The translations under genes were made by a program, and so were the position numbers. A stretch of DNA of 52,396 bases, from the NCBI GenBank assembly GCA_015233895.1, contig JADFXG010000020.1:1-52396 (forward strand). The letters run 5' to 3'. The DNA comes from Nitrospirota bacterium (GTDB lineage: Bacteria > Nitrospirota > Thermodesulfovibrionia > Thermodesulfovibrionales > Magnetobacteriaceae). The notes beneath the pieces were generated by a model. That model saw only the letters and a list, made by a program, of their open reading frames with translations, ran no database searches and was not told the DNA's origin. Below are positions 16,863 through 26,050 of the stretch, piece after piece. The stretch's first letter is position 1, and every line of letters begins with the position of its first letter.

Positions 16863-18155
16863 TTAATGCTTAAACAATCTCTGTCCGGTAAACACCATTG
16901 CAACTTTTGGAGCAGCCTCGTTGCAGGCCTCTATGCTCTCAAAGTCACGCTCTGAGCCCCCTGCATGAACTATGGCCGAAACACCCTCCTTAATTCCTGC
17001 ATCTACGCCGTCTCTGAATGGAAAAAACGCATCTGAAATCATAACTGAGCCAATCAGACCGCCTTTATTGCGCCGTGTCTCATCGTCTATCTCCCTGAGC
17101 AAGCCCGCATCTCTCTTCCCCTGTGCGGCTTCAAGCTCAAAGGTCTTATACGGTATGCCGTATTTTTTAAAACACAGGGCATCAGCGTACTTTACGTATG
17201 CCTTAAAGGCGGCTATTTCAGCTACTCCAACCCTGTCCTGCTCTCCTGTGCCAATGCCAACTGTCACTCCGTCTTTAACGTATATTACCGAGTTTGAGGT
17301 GACTCCTGTTTCAACATGCCAGCCAAAGAGCATATCCTCATACTCCCTGTCTGTAGGCAGACGATCTATCGAATACTCTTTACCTTTAAATGTTGCAAGG
17401 GCAGGAATGAAATCTTCTTTTGTACGGATTTTATTTTTTTGCGACTGTTGAAGCACAATCCCGCCATCAATCAGTGATTTAAACTCAAGGTGTCTGAAAT
17501 CCCGGTATTTTGCAAGCTCCTCGATTTTTTTTAGGCGGACAATTCTTAAGTTTTTTCGCTTAGAGAGAATTTCCACTGTGCGCTCTTCAAATTCGGGAGC
17601 GGCTACCAGTTCCAGATAATTGGCGCTGACAAGCTCTGCTGTTTGTACATCCATAGGACGATTCAGAGCCAGACAGCCGCCAAAAGCCGCTATCCGGTCA
17701 GCCATGTTTGCCCTTTCATACGCCTCTGCTATGGTGCCCCCTGTTGCCACCCCGCACGGATTGTTGTGTTTCATTATGGCAGCCACAGGTTTTTCCATCA
17801 GGTGTTTTAAAATGTTAAGGGCATTGTCCAAATCTGTTAGATTGGTTTTGCCGGGGTGTTTTCCCACCTGTAGCATGTCAGCCTCTGTTATGGCACTGAC
17901 AAGAGCCTCTCCAGGGTGTATAAACTCCACGCCGGATATGTTTAGATTCCCTTCTTTAAGCTCATAAATAGCTGCCTGCTGATCTGGGTTTTCTCCATAA
18001 CGCAGACTCTTTATGCAAGGGACTCCGGTTTTTTCATCAGGAAATGTCCACGTCCGTTTTTTGTAAACAAGCCGCTGCTCTCCAAAACTTATTATCATCT
18101 CAAGTGGGAATGTATCCCCTGTGATAGTCTTATACATATCCTTAAGCTCTGCCAT
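16863..18155 (-). CDS. purH: AICAR transformylase as a stand-alone protein (C-terminal half of PurH)
   Basis: This 430-residue protein transfers formyl from 10-formyl-THF to AICAR, the penultimate step of purine synthesis. It contains the SLRYGENPDQ entry motif, KHNNPCG with the catalytic Lys-His pair, FGG, SDAFFPFRD, HAGGSERD and a final FTGQRLFKH. It lacks the MGS/IMP cyclohydrolase domain, which is encoded separately at 19036-19626. The break falls in the linker between the domains: this protein starts with about 35 linker-like residues. Its ATG overlaps the end of the DUF89 gene by 14 bp. Both halves keep their motifs, so this looks like a functional split. Confidence 0.94.
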   Translation of the reverse strand: MAELKDMYKTITGDTFPLEMIISFGEQRLVYKKRTWTFPDEKTGVPCIKSLRYGENPDQQAAIYELKEGNLNISGVEFIHPGEALVSAITEADMLQVGKHPGKTNLTDLDNALNILKHLMEKPVAAIMKHNNPCGVATGGTIAEAYERANMADRIAAFGGCLALNRPMDVQTAELVSANYLELVAAPEFEERTVEILSKRKNLRIVRLKKIEELAKYRDFRHLEFKSLIDGGIVLQQSQKNKIRTKEDFIPALATFKGKEYSIDRLPTDREYEDMLFGWHVETGVTSNSVIYVKDGVTVGIGTGEQDRVGVAEIAAFKAYVKYADALCFKKYGIPYKTFELEAAQGKRDAGLLREIDDETRRNKGGLIGSVMISDAFFPFRDGVDAGIKEGVSAIVHAGGSERDFESIEACNEAAPKVAMVFTGQRLFKH

Positions 18156-19023
18156 TAATCTCTACCCCCTGCCTGTCCCGGCACTTAAGCAGCATAGCGC
18201 CTGTTTGAAGTGCAAGTGCACGCGCTATAACATCACATTTTGCCTGAAACAGGAAACAATTATTTTTATCGGTATCAATCAGGGTTTCAAAGTTACCCTG
18301 TCCTTTGCTTATAATCAAATCGTGGCGGTTAAATTCCTCTTTAAATGTATCGCTGCAAAACTCAAGCACCGTGCCCACCGCATCTGAGCCGTTATCTATC
18401 ACCCTGCAGAGGTCGGCAAGCCCTACGTCTATTGCATCAGTCATAGTAACATCATTTATGACCGGAGCGCCTTTAACAACGGCAGTCACTGTTTTTCCCA
18501 TGCAGGTTAGCACCTCAATAAGCAGTAAATCAAAAACTATCTCTCCGGCATTATCCAGAAGGTAGAGGATCTCTTCATGTTTTTGTACTTCTTTAGAAAA
18601 ACACTGAAAATCATCCACCTCTATATGCTCCTTCAAAGCTCTTTCAACTGTCCCCTCAATGTCAACACTCTGATCATATATGCCAAAATCAATAATGTTC
18701 CCGGCAATTGCCAGCCGTGAGGCGATCCAGAGCGGATTTTGACTTGTGATAACTCTTTCCCTGAGTTTTGGATACAGTGACAGCGCTATCTCATTGTATT
18801 GTTTTTTCAGCTCGCTAAATGGATCCTCGCCAGTCATTGCCTTAATTTTTCTGTAAATAAATGACGTGGTATAAGCCGGAGGTTTGTTTACATCTGCTGC
18901 TTGAATCTCCTCTGTGACAGACTTCAGTATTTCAATCATTTTTCCGTCATCAATATTCAGACGGCTTAGAGCCTTAAAGGTCTGTTTCATAAAACAGGAT
19001 AAACACTCAGGGTGCAGGTTCAT
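18142..19023 (-). CDS. DUF89/ARMT1-like metal-dependent damage-control phosphatase
   Basis: The 293-residue protein has the prokaryotic DUF89 features: N-terminal CLSC (Cys7, Cys10), LLDNAGE (Asp157, Asn158), a VINDVTMTDA segment and SKGQGNFE. Such proteins are metal-dependent phosphatases proposed to remove damaged or surplus phosphometabolites. The gene is 12 bp downstream of the IMP cyclohydrolase gene and overlaps the AICAR transformylase gene by 14 bp, so it is embedded in a split purH operon. Inference: it may act on phosphoribosyl or AICAR/FAICAR-type intermediates. The substrate is not readable from sequence. Confidence 0.85.
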   Translation of the reverse strand: MNLHPECLSCFMKQTFKALSRLNIDDGKMIEILKSVTEEIQAADVNKPPAYTTSFIYRKIKAMTGEDPFSELKKQYNEIALSLYPKLRERVITSQNPLWIASRLAIAGNIIDFGIYDQSVDIEGTVERALKEHIEVDDFQCFSKEVQKHEEILYLLDNAGEIVFDLLLIEVLTCMGKTVTAVVKGAPVINDVTMTDAIDVGLADLCRVIDNGSDAVGTVLEFCSDTFKEEFNRHDLIISKGQGNFETLIDTDKNNCFLFQAKCDVIARALALQTGAMLLKCRDRQGVEINGRA

Positions 19024-19035
19024 ATGTGTCTCCTG

Positions 19036-19626
19036 TTACTTGTTAAAACCCGACAAGTACTTGTATATAGCAGCATCATAGGCTGAGGTTACAGAAAACA
19101 CCTTTGTGCCAAGGGAAAGCCGTGTTTTAATAGTCAACTGTCCGTCGTTTTCGCCCATTTCCATAAGAACAGATGGGTAGTCGGCAGGGTCTGTGATAAC
19201 AGTAACATGTTTTGAATTCTTAGCGGCAGCGCGTAGCAGGGTAGGGCCTCCTATGTCTATATTTTCAACCGCCTCGTCAAAAGTAACACCCTCTTTTTCA
19301 ACAGTTTTTTCAAAAGCATACAAGTTAACCACAACCATGTCTATGCTGTTTATACTGTGTGCTTTAATAGTCTCAACGTGAGACGGATTGTCTCTTAACG
19401 CTAAAATACCGCCATATATTTTGGGATGCAGAGTTTTAACCCTGCCGTCAAGGATTTCAGGGAACTTGGTATAATCGGAAACCTCGGTCACTGTCAGTCC
19501 CCCGTCTCTGAGTGATTTAGCAGTGCCGCCTGTTGAGAGAATATCAAAGCCCAGATTTTTTAGCCCTTTAGCAAAATCTACAATACCTGTTTTATCTGTT
19601 ACACTTATAATTGCCGTCTTTGACAC
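19036..19626 (-). CDS. purH: IMP cyclohydrolase as a stand-alone protein (N-terminal half of PurH)
   Basis: The 196-residue MGS-like domain closes FAICAR to IMP. It begins with [15 protein letters not shown] and contains [50 protein letters not shown] and ends [11 protein letters not shown], exactly where the first domain of fused PurH ends; a stop follows. The start is GTG with AAGGAGG in front. An inverted repeat in the leader (19644-19674) may regulate it. It opens the operon IMP cyclohydrolase, DUF89, AICAR transformylase. Confidence 0.94.
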   Translation of the reverse strand: MSKTAIISVTDKTGIVDFAKGLKNLGFDILSTGGTAKSLRDGGLTVTEVSDYTKFPEILDGRVKTLHPKIYGGILALRDNPSHVETIKAHSINSIDMVVVNLYAFEKTVEKEGVTFDEAVENIDIGGPTLLRAAAKNSKHVTVITDPADYPSVLMEMGENDGQLTIKTRLSLGTKVFSVTSAYDAAIYKYLSGFNK

Positions 19627-19643
19627 AACACACCTCCTTAAAT

Positions 19644-19674
19644 CTAACGATGGTAGTTAGAATACCATAGTTAG
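19644..19674 (-). promoter_or_regulatory. Inverted repeat in the purH leader
   Basis: CTAACGATGGTA (19644-19655) and TACCATAGTTAG (19663-19674) are inverted copies with one mismatch and a 7-base spacer, starting four bases upstream of the AAGGAGG ribosome-binding site. It could be a repressor operator or an RNA hairpin affecting initiation. No terminator T-run follows it. Confidence 0.45.
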
Positions 19675-19757
19675 CCATGTAAAAACACGGTATTTTTAAT
19701 TGTTGAGCATTTTTCTGTGCTTTTACATTGTCATTAAACCAAAAAAATCTTAAGGTT

Positions 19758-21797
19758 ATGTTAGAATTAGAGCGGCTTATGTTAAAGATAAATACATCAT
19801 TTGTGGCATTGTTGATCTGTCTGTTTTTTCTCAGTACGGCCTCAGCTAAAACCATAACGGCTGACAAGCTTGAGTATGATGGAAAGACAAAACTCTATTA
19901 TCTGTACGGAAATGTGGTGCTAAAACAGGACAACACCACACTTACTGCCGATTTCGGTAATTACGATGAAAACACATCTTATGCGTATTTTTTAGGTAAT
20001 GTGTTTTACGAGGATCCTGAAGTTAAGGTTAAAGCCGATGAGGCTGCCATGTTTACCGATAACAAGACCGGAACACTTACGCGTGCCAATATGGTTTTTA
20101 AAAAGGACGGCTATTTCGTTAAAGGAGAGACTATCATAAAACGGGGTGAGAATATTTATTACGCCGAAAAGAGCTCTTTCACAAGCTGTGACACTCCAAT
20201 CCCTGCCTGGTGTTTTAAGTCGGATACGGCTGATATTGATACTAATGATAAAATCGTAGCAAAAGGAGTGACCTTTAATGTTAATGACACCCCCATTTTA
20301 TATACTCCGGTTTTTCAGGCAGGACTTCAAAGAAAAACAGGATTTCTGATGCCTACCTATGGTTACAAGAAAGGACTTGGAACTTATGTTAATGTTCCTT
20401 TTTATTACGTTATTTCAGAAAACCGCGATATGACAGCAGTCGTTGATACATACACAAAACGCGGCATTGGAGAGGGACTTGAGTACAGATATGTCGAAAA
20501 AGATAATACCACCGGCTCGTGGTTTCTCTACCATATTAGTGACAGAGTTCTCAAAGAGGATTTTTTACAGGTCAGAGGAGAACATAAACAATTTCTTGAG
20601 AATTTTTATACAAATTTCAATGTGCACTATCTTAACAATGAGAATTATTATAAATACTTCACGCCAAGTATTCAACTTAACGTTTCACGTTTTCTTCAGT
20701 CAACCGGTGATGTTGGCTATGCTACAGATAAGACGCGCGCGTACATGCTATCCGAGTACTGGGTGGATTTGAAATATTACACGAGAAACGTGTCTGAAAA
20801 ACTGCCCGAGATTGGTTTTACCGTGCACCCTACAGAGTTTTTGCACTCAACTCCGCTTAAGACATCCCTGTTTGCAATGGAGACATCTGTTTCTAACTTC
20901 ATATCAGAACAATCTGTTAAGGGGCGACGGTATGATTTCTATCCAAAAGTATTTTATTCCTTTGGCGACAAGCTAAGGTTTACACAATCGGCAGGCGTAA
21001 GAAGCACCTTTTACGATGTCTATATTACCAGAGAGCCAGACTCTGAAAACAGTTATAAAAAAACTGCGCTGACTTACAGCGGCTCTTTGGATACAACTCT
21101 TGTTAAAAACTATGGTTCCGTTACACATGTCTTTCAGCCGTCAATTTCATATAATTATGCCTCAAGCGGGCTTGATAACTTAACAACTGTTACCTACACA
21201 CCAGCCTCAAACTGGCTTAACACCGTAAATAAGTTTACTCTTGATTCAACCGAGTACTTTAGGAGGACCTCTACAGCCGAACTGTCACTTATGAACTACC
21301 TAAGGGACGAACGCGGCACCTTTTTATACGCTAAACTCTCCGAAGGATATGACACGTCTTTAGTGACAAACAGGCTTCAGCCGTTGATGTTTCAACTTGG
21401 CCTGGCTCGTCCGCTTGAAGTAAAGGCTGAGGCGCTGTATGATCTCAATACCGATAAATTTGAAGGAATTAACTCCGAAGTAACATTTAAATTTAAGCCT
21501 TTTAATACTATTCTTAATTTTGCAGAGAGATACAACAAAGAAATGAATATTATGTATTTAACCAATGTAATAGGTTTTAATATAACATCCAGACTACGGG
21601 CTCAGACGATGACATGGTATGATGCCTCATTGAACAGGCTTGGGTATTTTGGTTTGAAACTTACTTATACACAACAGTGCTGGGGGACCGGGCTTCTGTT
21701 TAGCCAATCGTCAAACCAGTTCGGCGTTTACCTCACGGTTGAACTTAAGGGAGTGGGAAAGTATGAGATACTAGGCAGTGGGCAATCCGGCATGTAA
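19758..21797 (+). CDS. lptD: LPS assembly outer-membrane protein LptD
   Basis: LptD inserts LPS into the outer leaflet of the outer membrane. The product (679 residues from ATG 19758) has a signal peptide ending TASA (residue 30), an OstA-type periplasmic jelly-roll domain (about 32-130: LYGNVVLKQDNTTL, YFLGNVFYED), a SCDTPIPAW segment, and a long aromatic-rich C-terminal barrel. ATG 19758 has AAGG four bases upstream; ATG 19779 also gives a full signal peptide, whereas the TTG at 19728 would add a polar leader. It is divergent from purH. Cysteines are few, so the disulfide pattern of E. coli LptD is not evident. Confidence 0.93.
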   Translation: MLELERLMLKINTSFVALLICLFFLSTASAKTITADKLEYDGKTKLYYLYGNVVLKQDNTTLTADFGNYDENTSYAYFLGNVFYEDPEVKVKADEAAMFTDNKTGTLTRANMVFKKDGYFVKGETIIKRGENIYYAEKSSFTSCDTPIPAWCFKSDTADIDTNDKIVAKGVTFNVNDTPILYTPVFQAGLQRKTGFLMPTYGYKKGLGTYVNVPFYYVISENRDMTAVVDTYTKRGIGEGLEYRYVEKDNTTGSWFLYHISDRVLKEDFLQVRGEHKQFLENFYTNFNVHYLNNENYYKYFTPSIQLNVSRFLQSTGDVGYATDKTRAYMLSEYWVDLKYYTRNVSEKLPEIGFTVHPTEFLHSTPLKTSLFAMETSVSNFISEQSVKGRRYDFYPKVFYSFGDKLRFTQSAGVRSTFYDVYITREPDSENSYKKTALTYSGSLDTTLVKNYGSVTHVFQPSISYNYASSGLDNLTTVTYTPASNWLNTVNKFTLDSTEYFRRTSTAELSLMNYLRDERGTFLYAKLSEGYDTSLVTNRLQPLMFQLGLARPLEVKAEALYDLNTDKFEGINSEVTFKFKPFNTILNFAERYNKEMNIMYLTNVIGFNITSRLRAQTMTWYDASLNRLGYFGLKLTYTQQCWGTGLLFSQSSNQFGVYLTVELKGVGKYEILGSGQSGM

Positions 21798-21825
21798 TGT
21801 AGAATTGTGTTAAAATTTAAGCCGT

Positions 21826-23496
21826 ATGTTTAAGAAAATAACCATCATCTGTAGCTACGTGTTATTAGCAGTTTCTGCTTTGTTTTTGTTGCTTTATGCT
21901 CTTAATGACCGCCCACTGTGGGGCGATGAGGCTGAGACCGCTCTCTTGTCAGCAAATATAGTTAAGTTCGGTGTTCCAAAAGTATTTGACGGCAAAAACC
22001 TGATTGCGCTTTTTAACCCAACTATCGAGGCAAATCAAAACGGTGTGTGGATTTGGAGACCGTGGCTGGGTGAATACCTTGCGGCACTATCTTTTGCCTT
22101 TTTAGGGGAAAGTACTTTTGCCGCACGATTCCCATTTGCTCTTTTTGGCCTTATGACATTAACACTGCTTGCATACACGGCCTTTTATATATACAAAAGC
22201 CATAAAGCTGCCGTTTTATCGGTCTTTTTCTTACTGGCTTCAGAGCTGTTTGCTCTTCATGTCAGACAGTGCAGATACTATTCGGTAGTTATGTTTACAG
22301 AGGTTTGGATTATATTGTCGCTGTTTAAGGTTTTGAAAGGAAACAAGAAATCAGCGCCCATACAACTTGCCATCGCTCTGGCACTGCAGTTTTATTCTAA
22401 CTATATCGTGGTTTTGGGAAATGTCATAGCCCTTGTGGTTCTCACCTGTCTGTTTTATAAAAAAATCCCAACTCTGCTGCGCAATTTTGCTGTTACTGCC
22501 CTGACTTTTACAGCGTTTGTTTTACCATGGATTTTTTATGCAAAACTATGGCAGCAGGGAGCATTTTTAGTTGACCACGAGGATATACCATTTAAAATTT
22601 TATATTATATAGCGGAAATTCATTTTCATCTTTTCCCTGTCCCTTTGTTGCTTATTATCCCGATATATTTGTTGACAAGGCAAGTTAAGAAAACTGATCC
22701 ACCACTGTCAACTTTGTATGCGTTTATCTGTATACTGATTCCCGTTACTATGCTTACAGTGGCAAGAGCGCCCGGTATTTACCTGCGTTACAATGCGGCA
22801 CTTTTCCCTGTGTTTGCTCTGATTGCAGCAGTTATTACAGGAGAGCTTATCAAAAATAATCTCATATCTGTAACTTTGGCAATTTTGCTTGGATTTACAA
22901 ACCTGCTTTCCGTCTATACGATTTATCCGATAAAAAGTATGTTTGAGGGATTTCAGCACACCGGAGTACATTTTAAAATTCATACTCCTGAAATGCCTGT
23001 CTTGAAGATGCTAAGATCCATTACAACCCACTATGAAAATAAACTGACGGCAGTTGCTACGTTTATAAACCGGGAAAGTAAGGGGAAAGACGGCAGCATA
23101 TATGTCGCTGACCCTGAGTTCCCTCTGATTTTTTACACTAACGTGGAAATTATTGACGCAAGGTTTTTCCCGCCTAATATTTCAAACTTTAAAACCAAAT
23201 ATCTTCCTGACTGGATACTACCGGTATCAGCCTCAGGTATTATAAAAACCAGTATCGGTAACATTCCTGATGCGTTCAATTCCTTTTATGAGAAACTAAG
23301 CATTGAGGTCTATGATTCAAAAGCTGGCGGCTCTGCCCCTGAACCAGACAGTTATGAATATTTTACAGCAGAGCATAAGAGCAGCTTTATTATCTATAAA
23401 AAGAGAAATTTATCTGTGGATTATTCCTTATCTATTTCCCTGCCTTTTTTAAAGCAAGCCCCCTGTTATACAGCAATTGATAACTCTTTGGGTTAA
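21826..23496 (+). CDS. Polytopic glycosyltransferase, PMT/ArnT-like (GT-C fold)
   Basis: The 556-residue protein has about ten membrane helices and begins TM1 followed by an acidic WGDEAE motif in the first periplasmic loop, as in PMT_2/ArnT-type GT-C enzymes that use polyprenyl-phosphate sugars. A soluble C-terminal domain of about 150 residues follows. It likely transfers a sugar to lipid A, glycan or protein in the periplasm; acceptor unknown. It starts 28 bp after lptD, hinting at an envelope function. Its 3' end overlaps the convergent gene on the other strand by 65 bp. Confidence 0.8.
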   Translation: MFKKITIICSYVLLAVSALFLLLYALNDRPLWGDEAETALLSANIVKFGVPKVFDGKNLIALFNPTIEANQNGVWIWRPWLGEYLAALSFAFLGESTFAARFPFALFGLMTLTLLAYTAFYIYKSHKAAVLSVFFLLASELFALHVRQCRYYSVVMFTEVWIILSLFKVLKGNKKSAPIQLAIALALQFYSNYIVVLGNVIALVVLTCLFYKKIPTLLRNFAVTALTFTAFVLPWIFYAKLWQQGAFLVDHEDIPFKILYYIAEIHFHLFPVPLLLIIPIYLLTRQVKKTDPPLSTLYAFICILIPVTMLTVARAPGIYLRYNAALFPVFALIAAVITGELIKNNLISVTLAILLGFTNLLSVYTIYPIKSMFEGFQHTGVHFKIHTPEMPVLKMLRSITTHYENKLTAVATFINRESKGKDGSIYVADPEFPLIFYTNVEIIDARFFPPNISNFKTKYLPDWILPVSASGIIKTSIGNIPDAFNSFYEKLSIEVYDSKAGGSAPEPDSYEYFTAEHKSSFIIYKKRNLSVDYSLSISLPFLKQAPCYTAIDNSLG

Positions 23497-25159
23497 TGGT
23501 AAGCCCGCGTGTAAACATCTCTGCCGCCTCCTCATATTTTTCTAATCCCATTAGTGCAATCCCAAGATTATTAATGCTCTCTATGTCATTGTCTTTGAGC
23601 CGTAGCGAAAGAGTAAAAAAGTGAACAGCCTGCATGTACTTTTTTTGTTTCATATATTTCAGCCCCTCCCGTTTATAATAAAAATCTTTGCTAATTGATA
23701 AATCAGGCGAACTTAATTTGAAATAATCGTATGCCTCGTCAATTCTGCCAAGCCTCGTAAGGGCGTCACCCATGTTGTAGTTAAGCTCTTTAGAGTTAGG
23801 ATTCACTCTTAGCCCCTTTTTAGTTACTTCAAGAGCCTCTTGATACCTCCCCAGAGCAATTAACGCCGCCCCGTAATTATTGTATGCCTGATAACTGCGC
23901 GGTGAAACGTTTATGGCGTAACTAAACAGAGACAGGGAGTTTTTCCAGCGATGAACCTGTTTAAACGCCATAGTGGCAAAAATTGCCAGTATCACAAGTG
24001 AAAGATATAGCAACAGTTTGGGTGCCGGCAGATTCCAATCTGATTTAAAAGTGCGGATTATCCGCTGTTTAAAGTTAATCACGGCTTGTTGCTTAAGTAA
24101 ATCCGGCACCCCTTTTGATACAATAATAAACAACCCTATGTTTGCAAGGTAAACATGGCGGTCGGATATGGGATCTCGTACGGCAAATAAAAACCGCGTG
24201 ACGGGCAAAAGCAATCCAATGTACCAGCCCCATCCAAAAATGAAATATGGGTGCGATTTTCTTAATCTTACAGCAAACATGGTGACTAATAAAAGAAATA
24301 TAGCAGAAAAAACAAACTTTAAGATAAGAAAGTTCTCATGGTACGGGTAAAAAAGAACCAGATTGACAGGATATATCGTCTTTATGATGTAATCCACATA
24401 AGAAAGGAGCGAATAGCCGATACGATGTGGCAGCGGGAAAGCGTTTAGTGAGTTAACAGCTGATATATCGGCATGTAACGAGAATGTTATAAAACTTTCT
24501 GAAAAAGAAAGAATGAGAAATGGGATTTTCTCAAGTATTGTCAGTAACGAAAATCGCCTGAGTGGCCAAAAATCCAATAGCAACAACACAAAAGGCAAAG
24601 TAACAGCCATTGGTTTTGATAACAGACTTAGAATAAAAAAAGTAAGACACAAAAAGTAGTCCTTCTTTCTTTTGTGTTTTCCATAGTTTATATAGGCTAC
24701 AAGCGACAGAAACCAAAAGAACGAGTATAAAAGATTTTTCTTTTCCGATACCCATACTACGGATTCAACATTTATTGGGTGGAGGGCAAACAGTGCCGCC
24801 ACAAATAGTGCCTGATTGTCTCCGACAGACATTTTCCTGAGAAACAATAGTAATAAGAGAGTGTTTAGAATGTGCATAATGAGACTTGTCATGTGATGGC
24901 CTGCCGGATTCAGACCAAAAATTTGCGCATCTGACATGTGAACAAGCCAGGTCAGTGGAATGTAGTTAAGAAAAAAGTTGGTTTTAAATGCCCACTTAAT
25001 TCCCTCCCATGTAAGCCCTTCTAAAACATAGGAGTTTTCCGTGACATACTGAGGATCGTCACAGTTGATAAATCCGTTTTCCCTAAGCGGAAAATATGCC
25101 GATAGAACGGCAACCACTATAAGTAAAATCAGAGATAGTTTATTTGTGCGGTTTTGCAT
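23432..25159 (-). CDS. Membrane protein with C-terminal TPRs (TMTC-like GT-C family)
   Basis: The 575-residue protein has an N-terminal polytopic part (about residues 8-400, around ten helices) starting with FINCDDPQYV in the first loop and HPINVESVVWVSEKKN, a pattern seen in bacterial relatives of TMTC O-mannosyltransferases. The C-terminal part (about 415-575) holds four or so TPR units, e.g. AYNNYGAALIALGRYQEA and SINNLGIALMGLEKYEEA. It may glycosylate secreted or surface proteins; the acceptor is unknown. The last codons overlap the convergent glycosyltransferase gene. Confidence 0.78.
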   Translation of the reverse strand: MQNRTNKLSLILLIVVAVLSAYFPLRENGFINCDDPQYVTENSYVLEGLTWEGIKWAFKTNFFLNYIPLTWLVHMSDAQIFGLNPAGHHMTSLIMHILNTLLLLLFLRKMSVGDNQALFVAALFALHPINVESVVWVSEKKNLLYSFFWFLSLVAYINYGKHKRKKDYFLCLTFFILSLLSKPMAVTLPFVLLLLDFWPLRRFSLLTILEKIPFLILSFSESFITFSLHADISAVNSLNAFPLPHRIGYSLLSYVDYIIKTIYPVNLVLFYPYHENFLILKFVFSAIFLLLVTMFAVRLRKSHPYFIFGWGWYIGLLLPVTRFLFAVRDPISDRHVYLANIGLFIIVSKGVPDLLKQQAVINFKQRIIRTFKSDWNLPAPKLLLYLSLVILAIFATMAFKQVHRWKNSLSLFSYAINVSPRSYQAYNNYGAALIALGRYQEALEVTKKGLRVNPNSKELNYNMGDALTRLGRIDEAYDYFKLSSPDLSISKDFYYKREGLKYMKQKKYMQAVHFFTLSLRLKDNDIESINNLGIALMGLEKYEEAAEMFTRGLTINPKSYQLLYNRGLALKKAGK

Positions 25160-25257
25160 AGGTCTATTTTACATAAGCTATTGTATGTTAATCCATCAGC
25201 AAAACTGAAATAATTTTAATAGTAAAGACATTTACTAAAAGGCATTAGCAAATATGT

Positions 25258-25263
25258 TATAAT
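25258..25263 (+). promoter_or_regulatory. Possible -10 box of the 2-oxoacid oxidoreductase genes
   Basis: TATAAT lies 31 bp before the beta-subunit ATG, in the 135-bp gap after a divergent gene. No good -35 hexamer was found at normal spacing. Confidence 0.35.
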
Positions 25264-25294
25264 TAAATACTTTGGCATTTATGGATAGCAAGGT

Positions 25295-26050
25295 ATGAAA
25301 CAAGTCTTTAAGCGGCCTGAGAGCCTGAAAGCAGCAGCGTTTCGTTTTTGTCCCGGATGCGGTCACAGCCTTGTGCACAGGATGATAGCTGAGGCGGTAG
25401 ATGAGCTCCAGATCAGGGAACGTGTCATTGGTATAGCTCCGGTAGGTTGTGCGGTGTTTGCCTATGACTACTTCAACTTTGATGTCATAGAGTGCGCTCA
25501 TGGAAGACCTCCTGCGGTAGCAACTGCACTTAAACGTGTAAACCCTGATTCAATCGTGTTTTCGTATCAGGGGGATGGCGACCTTGCCGCAATTGGCACA
25601 AGTGAGATTATCCATGCCGCAAACAGAGGGGAAAATCTCTCTGTATTTTTTATAAATAATGCTACCTATGGAATGACAGGCGGGCAAGCTGCCCCGACGA
25701 CCTTACTCAAACAAACAACTACAACAACCCCTAAAGGAAAAACCATATACACTGAGGGTTATCCTCTTAAGGTGAGTGAACTGATAGCCACTATAGACGG
25801 CGCTGCTTTTGTAGCCAGAACCGCTCTTGACGGTTTAAAGGGTGTTACTGCCACAAAATCACAGATTGTGAAAGTGCTTTCAAATCAAGTACAAGGTGTA
25901 GGTTTTAGCTTTCTTGAAATCCTCTCGCCATGTCCCACCGATTGGCATCGGAGTTGTGTTGACTCTTTTAAGTGGATACACAATGAAATGACTGAGGTGT
26001 TTAAACCTGGGATACTTAAGGATGTTAACAATGGTGTCGGAGGAGTTTAG
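25295..26050 (+). CDS. 2-oxoacid:ferredoxin oxidoreductase, beta (TPP-binding) subunit
   Basis: The 251-residue subunit binds thiamine pyrophosphate and, with alpha and gamma subunits, oxidises 2-oxoacids to acyl-CoA while reducing ferredoxin. It shows FCPGCGH near the N terminus, GIAPVGCAV, AHGRPPAVATALK, the TPP motif GDGDLAAIG (93-101) and NNATYGMTGGQ. It is KorB/VorB-like; the exact acid (2-oxoglutarate, branched-chain oxoacid) cannot be fixed. The gamma subunit starts at the very next base after its stop. The alpha subunit and ferredoxin-domain subunit are not adjacent. Confidence 0.92.
   Translation: MKQVFKRPESLKAAAFRFCPGCGHSLVHRMIAEAVDELQIRERVIGIAPVGCAVFAYDYFNFDVIECAHGRPPAVATALKRVNPDSIVFSYQGDGDLAAIGTSEIIHAANRGENLSVFFINNATYGMTGGQAAPTTLLKQTTTTTPKGKTIYTEGYPLKVSELIATIDGAAFVARTALDGLKGVTATKSQIVKVLSNQVQGVGFSFLEILSPCPTDWHRSCVDSFKWIHNEMTEVFKPGILKDVNNGVGGV

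Noticed and set aside
19728-19757. TTG 19728 as the LptD start
   Set aside because: It would put a polar 10-residue extension before the signal peptide; ATG 19758 has a ribosome-binding site.
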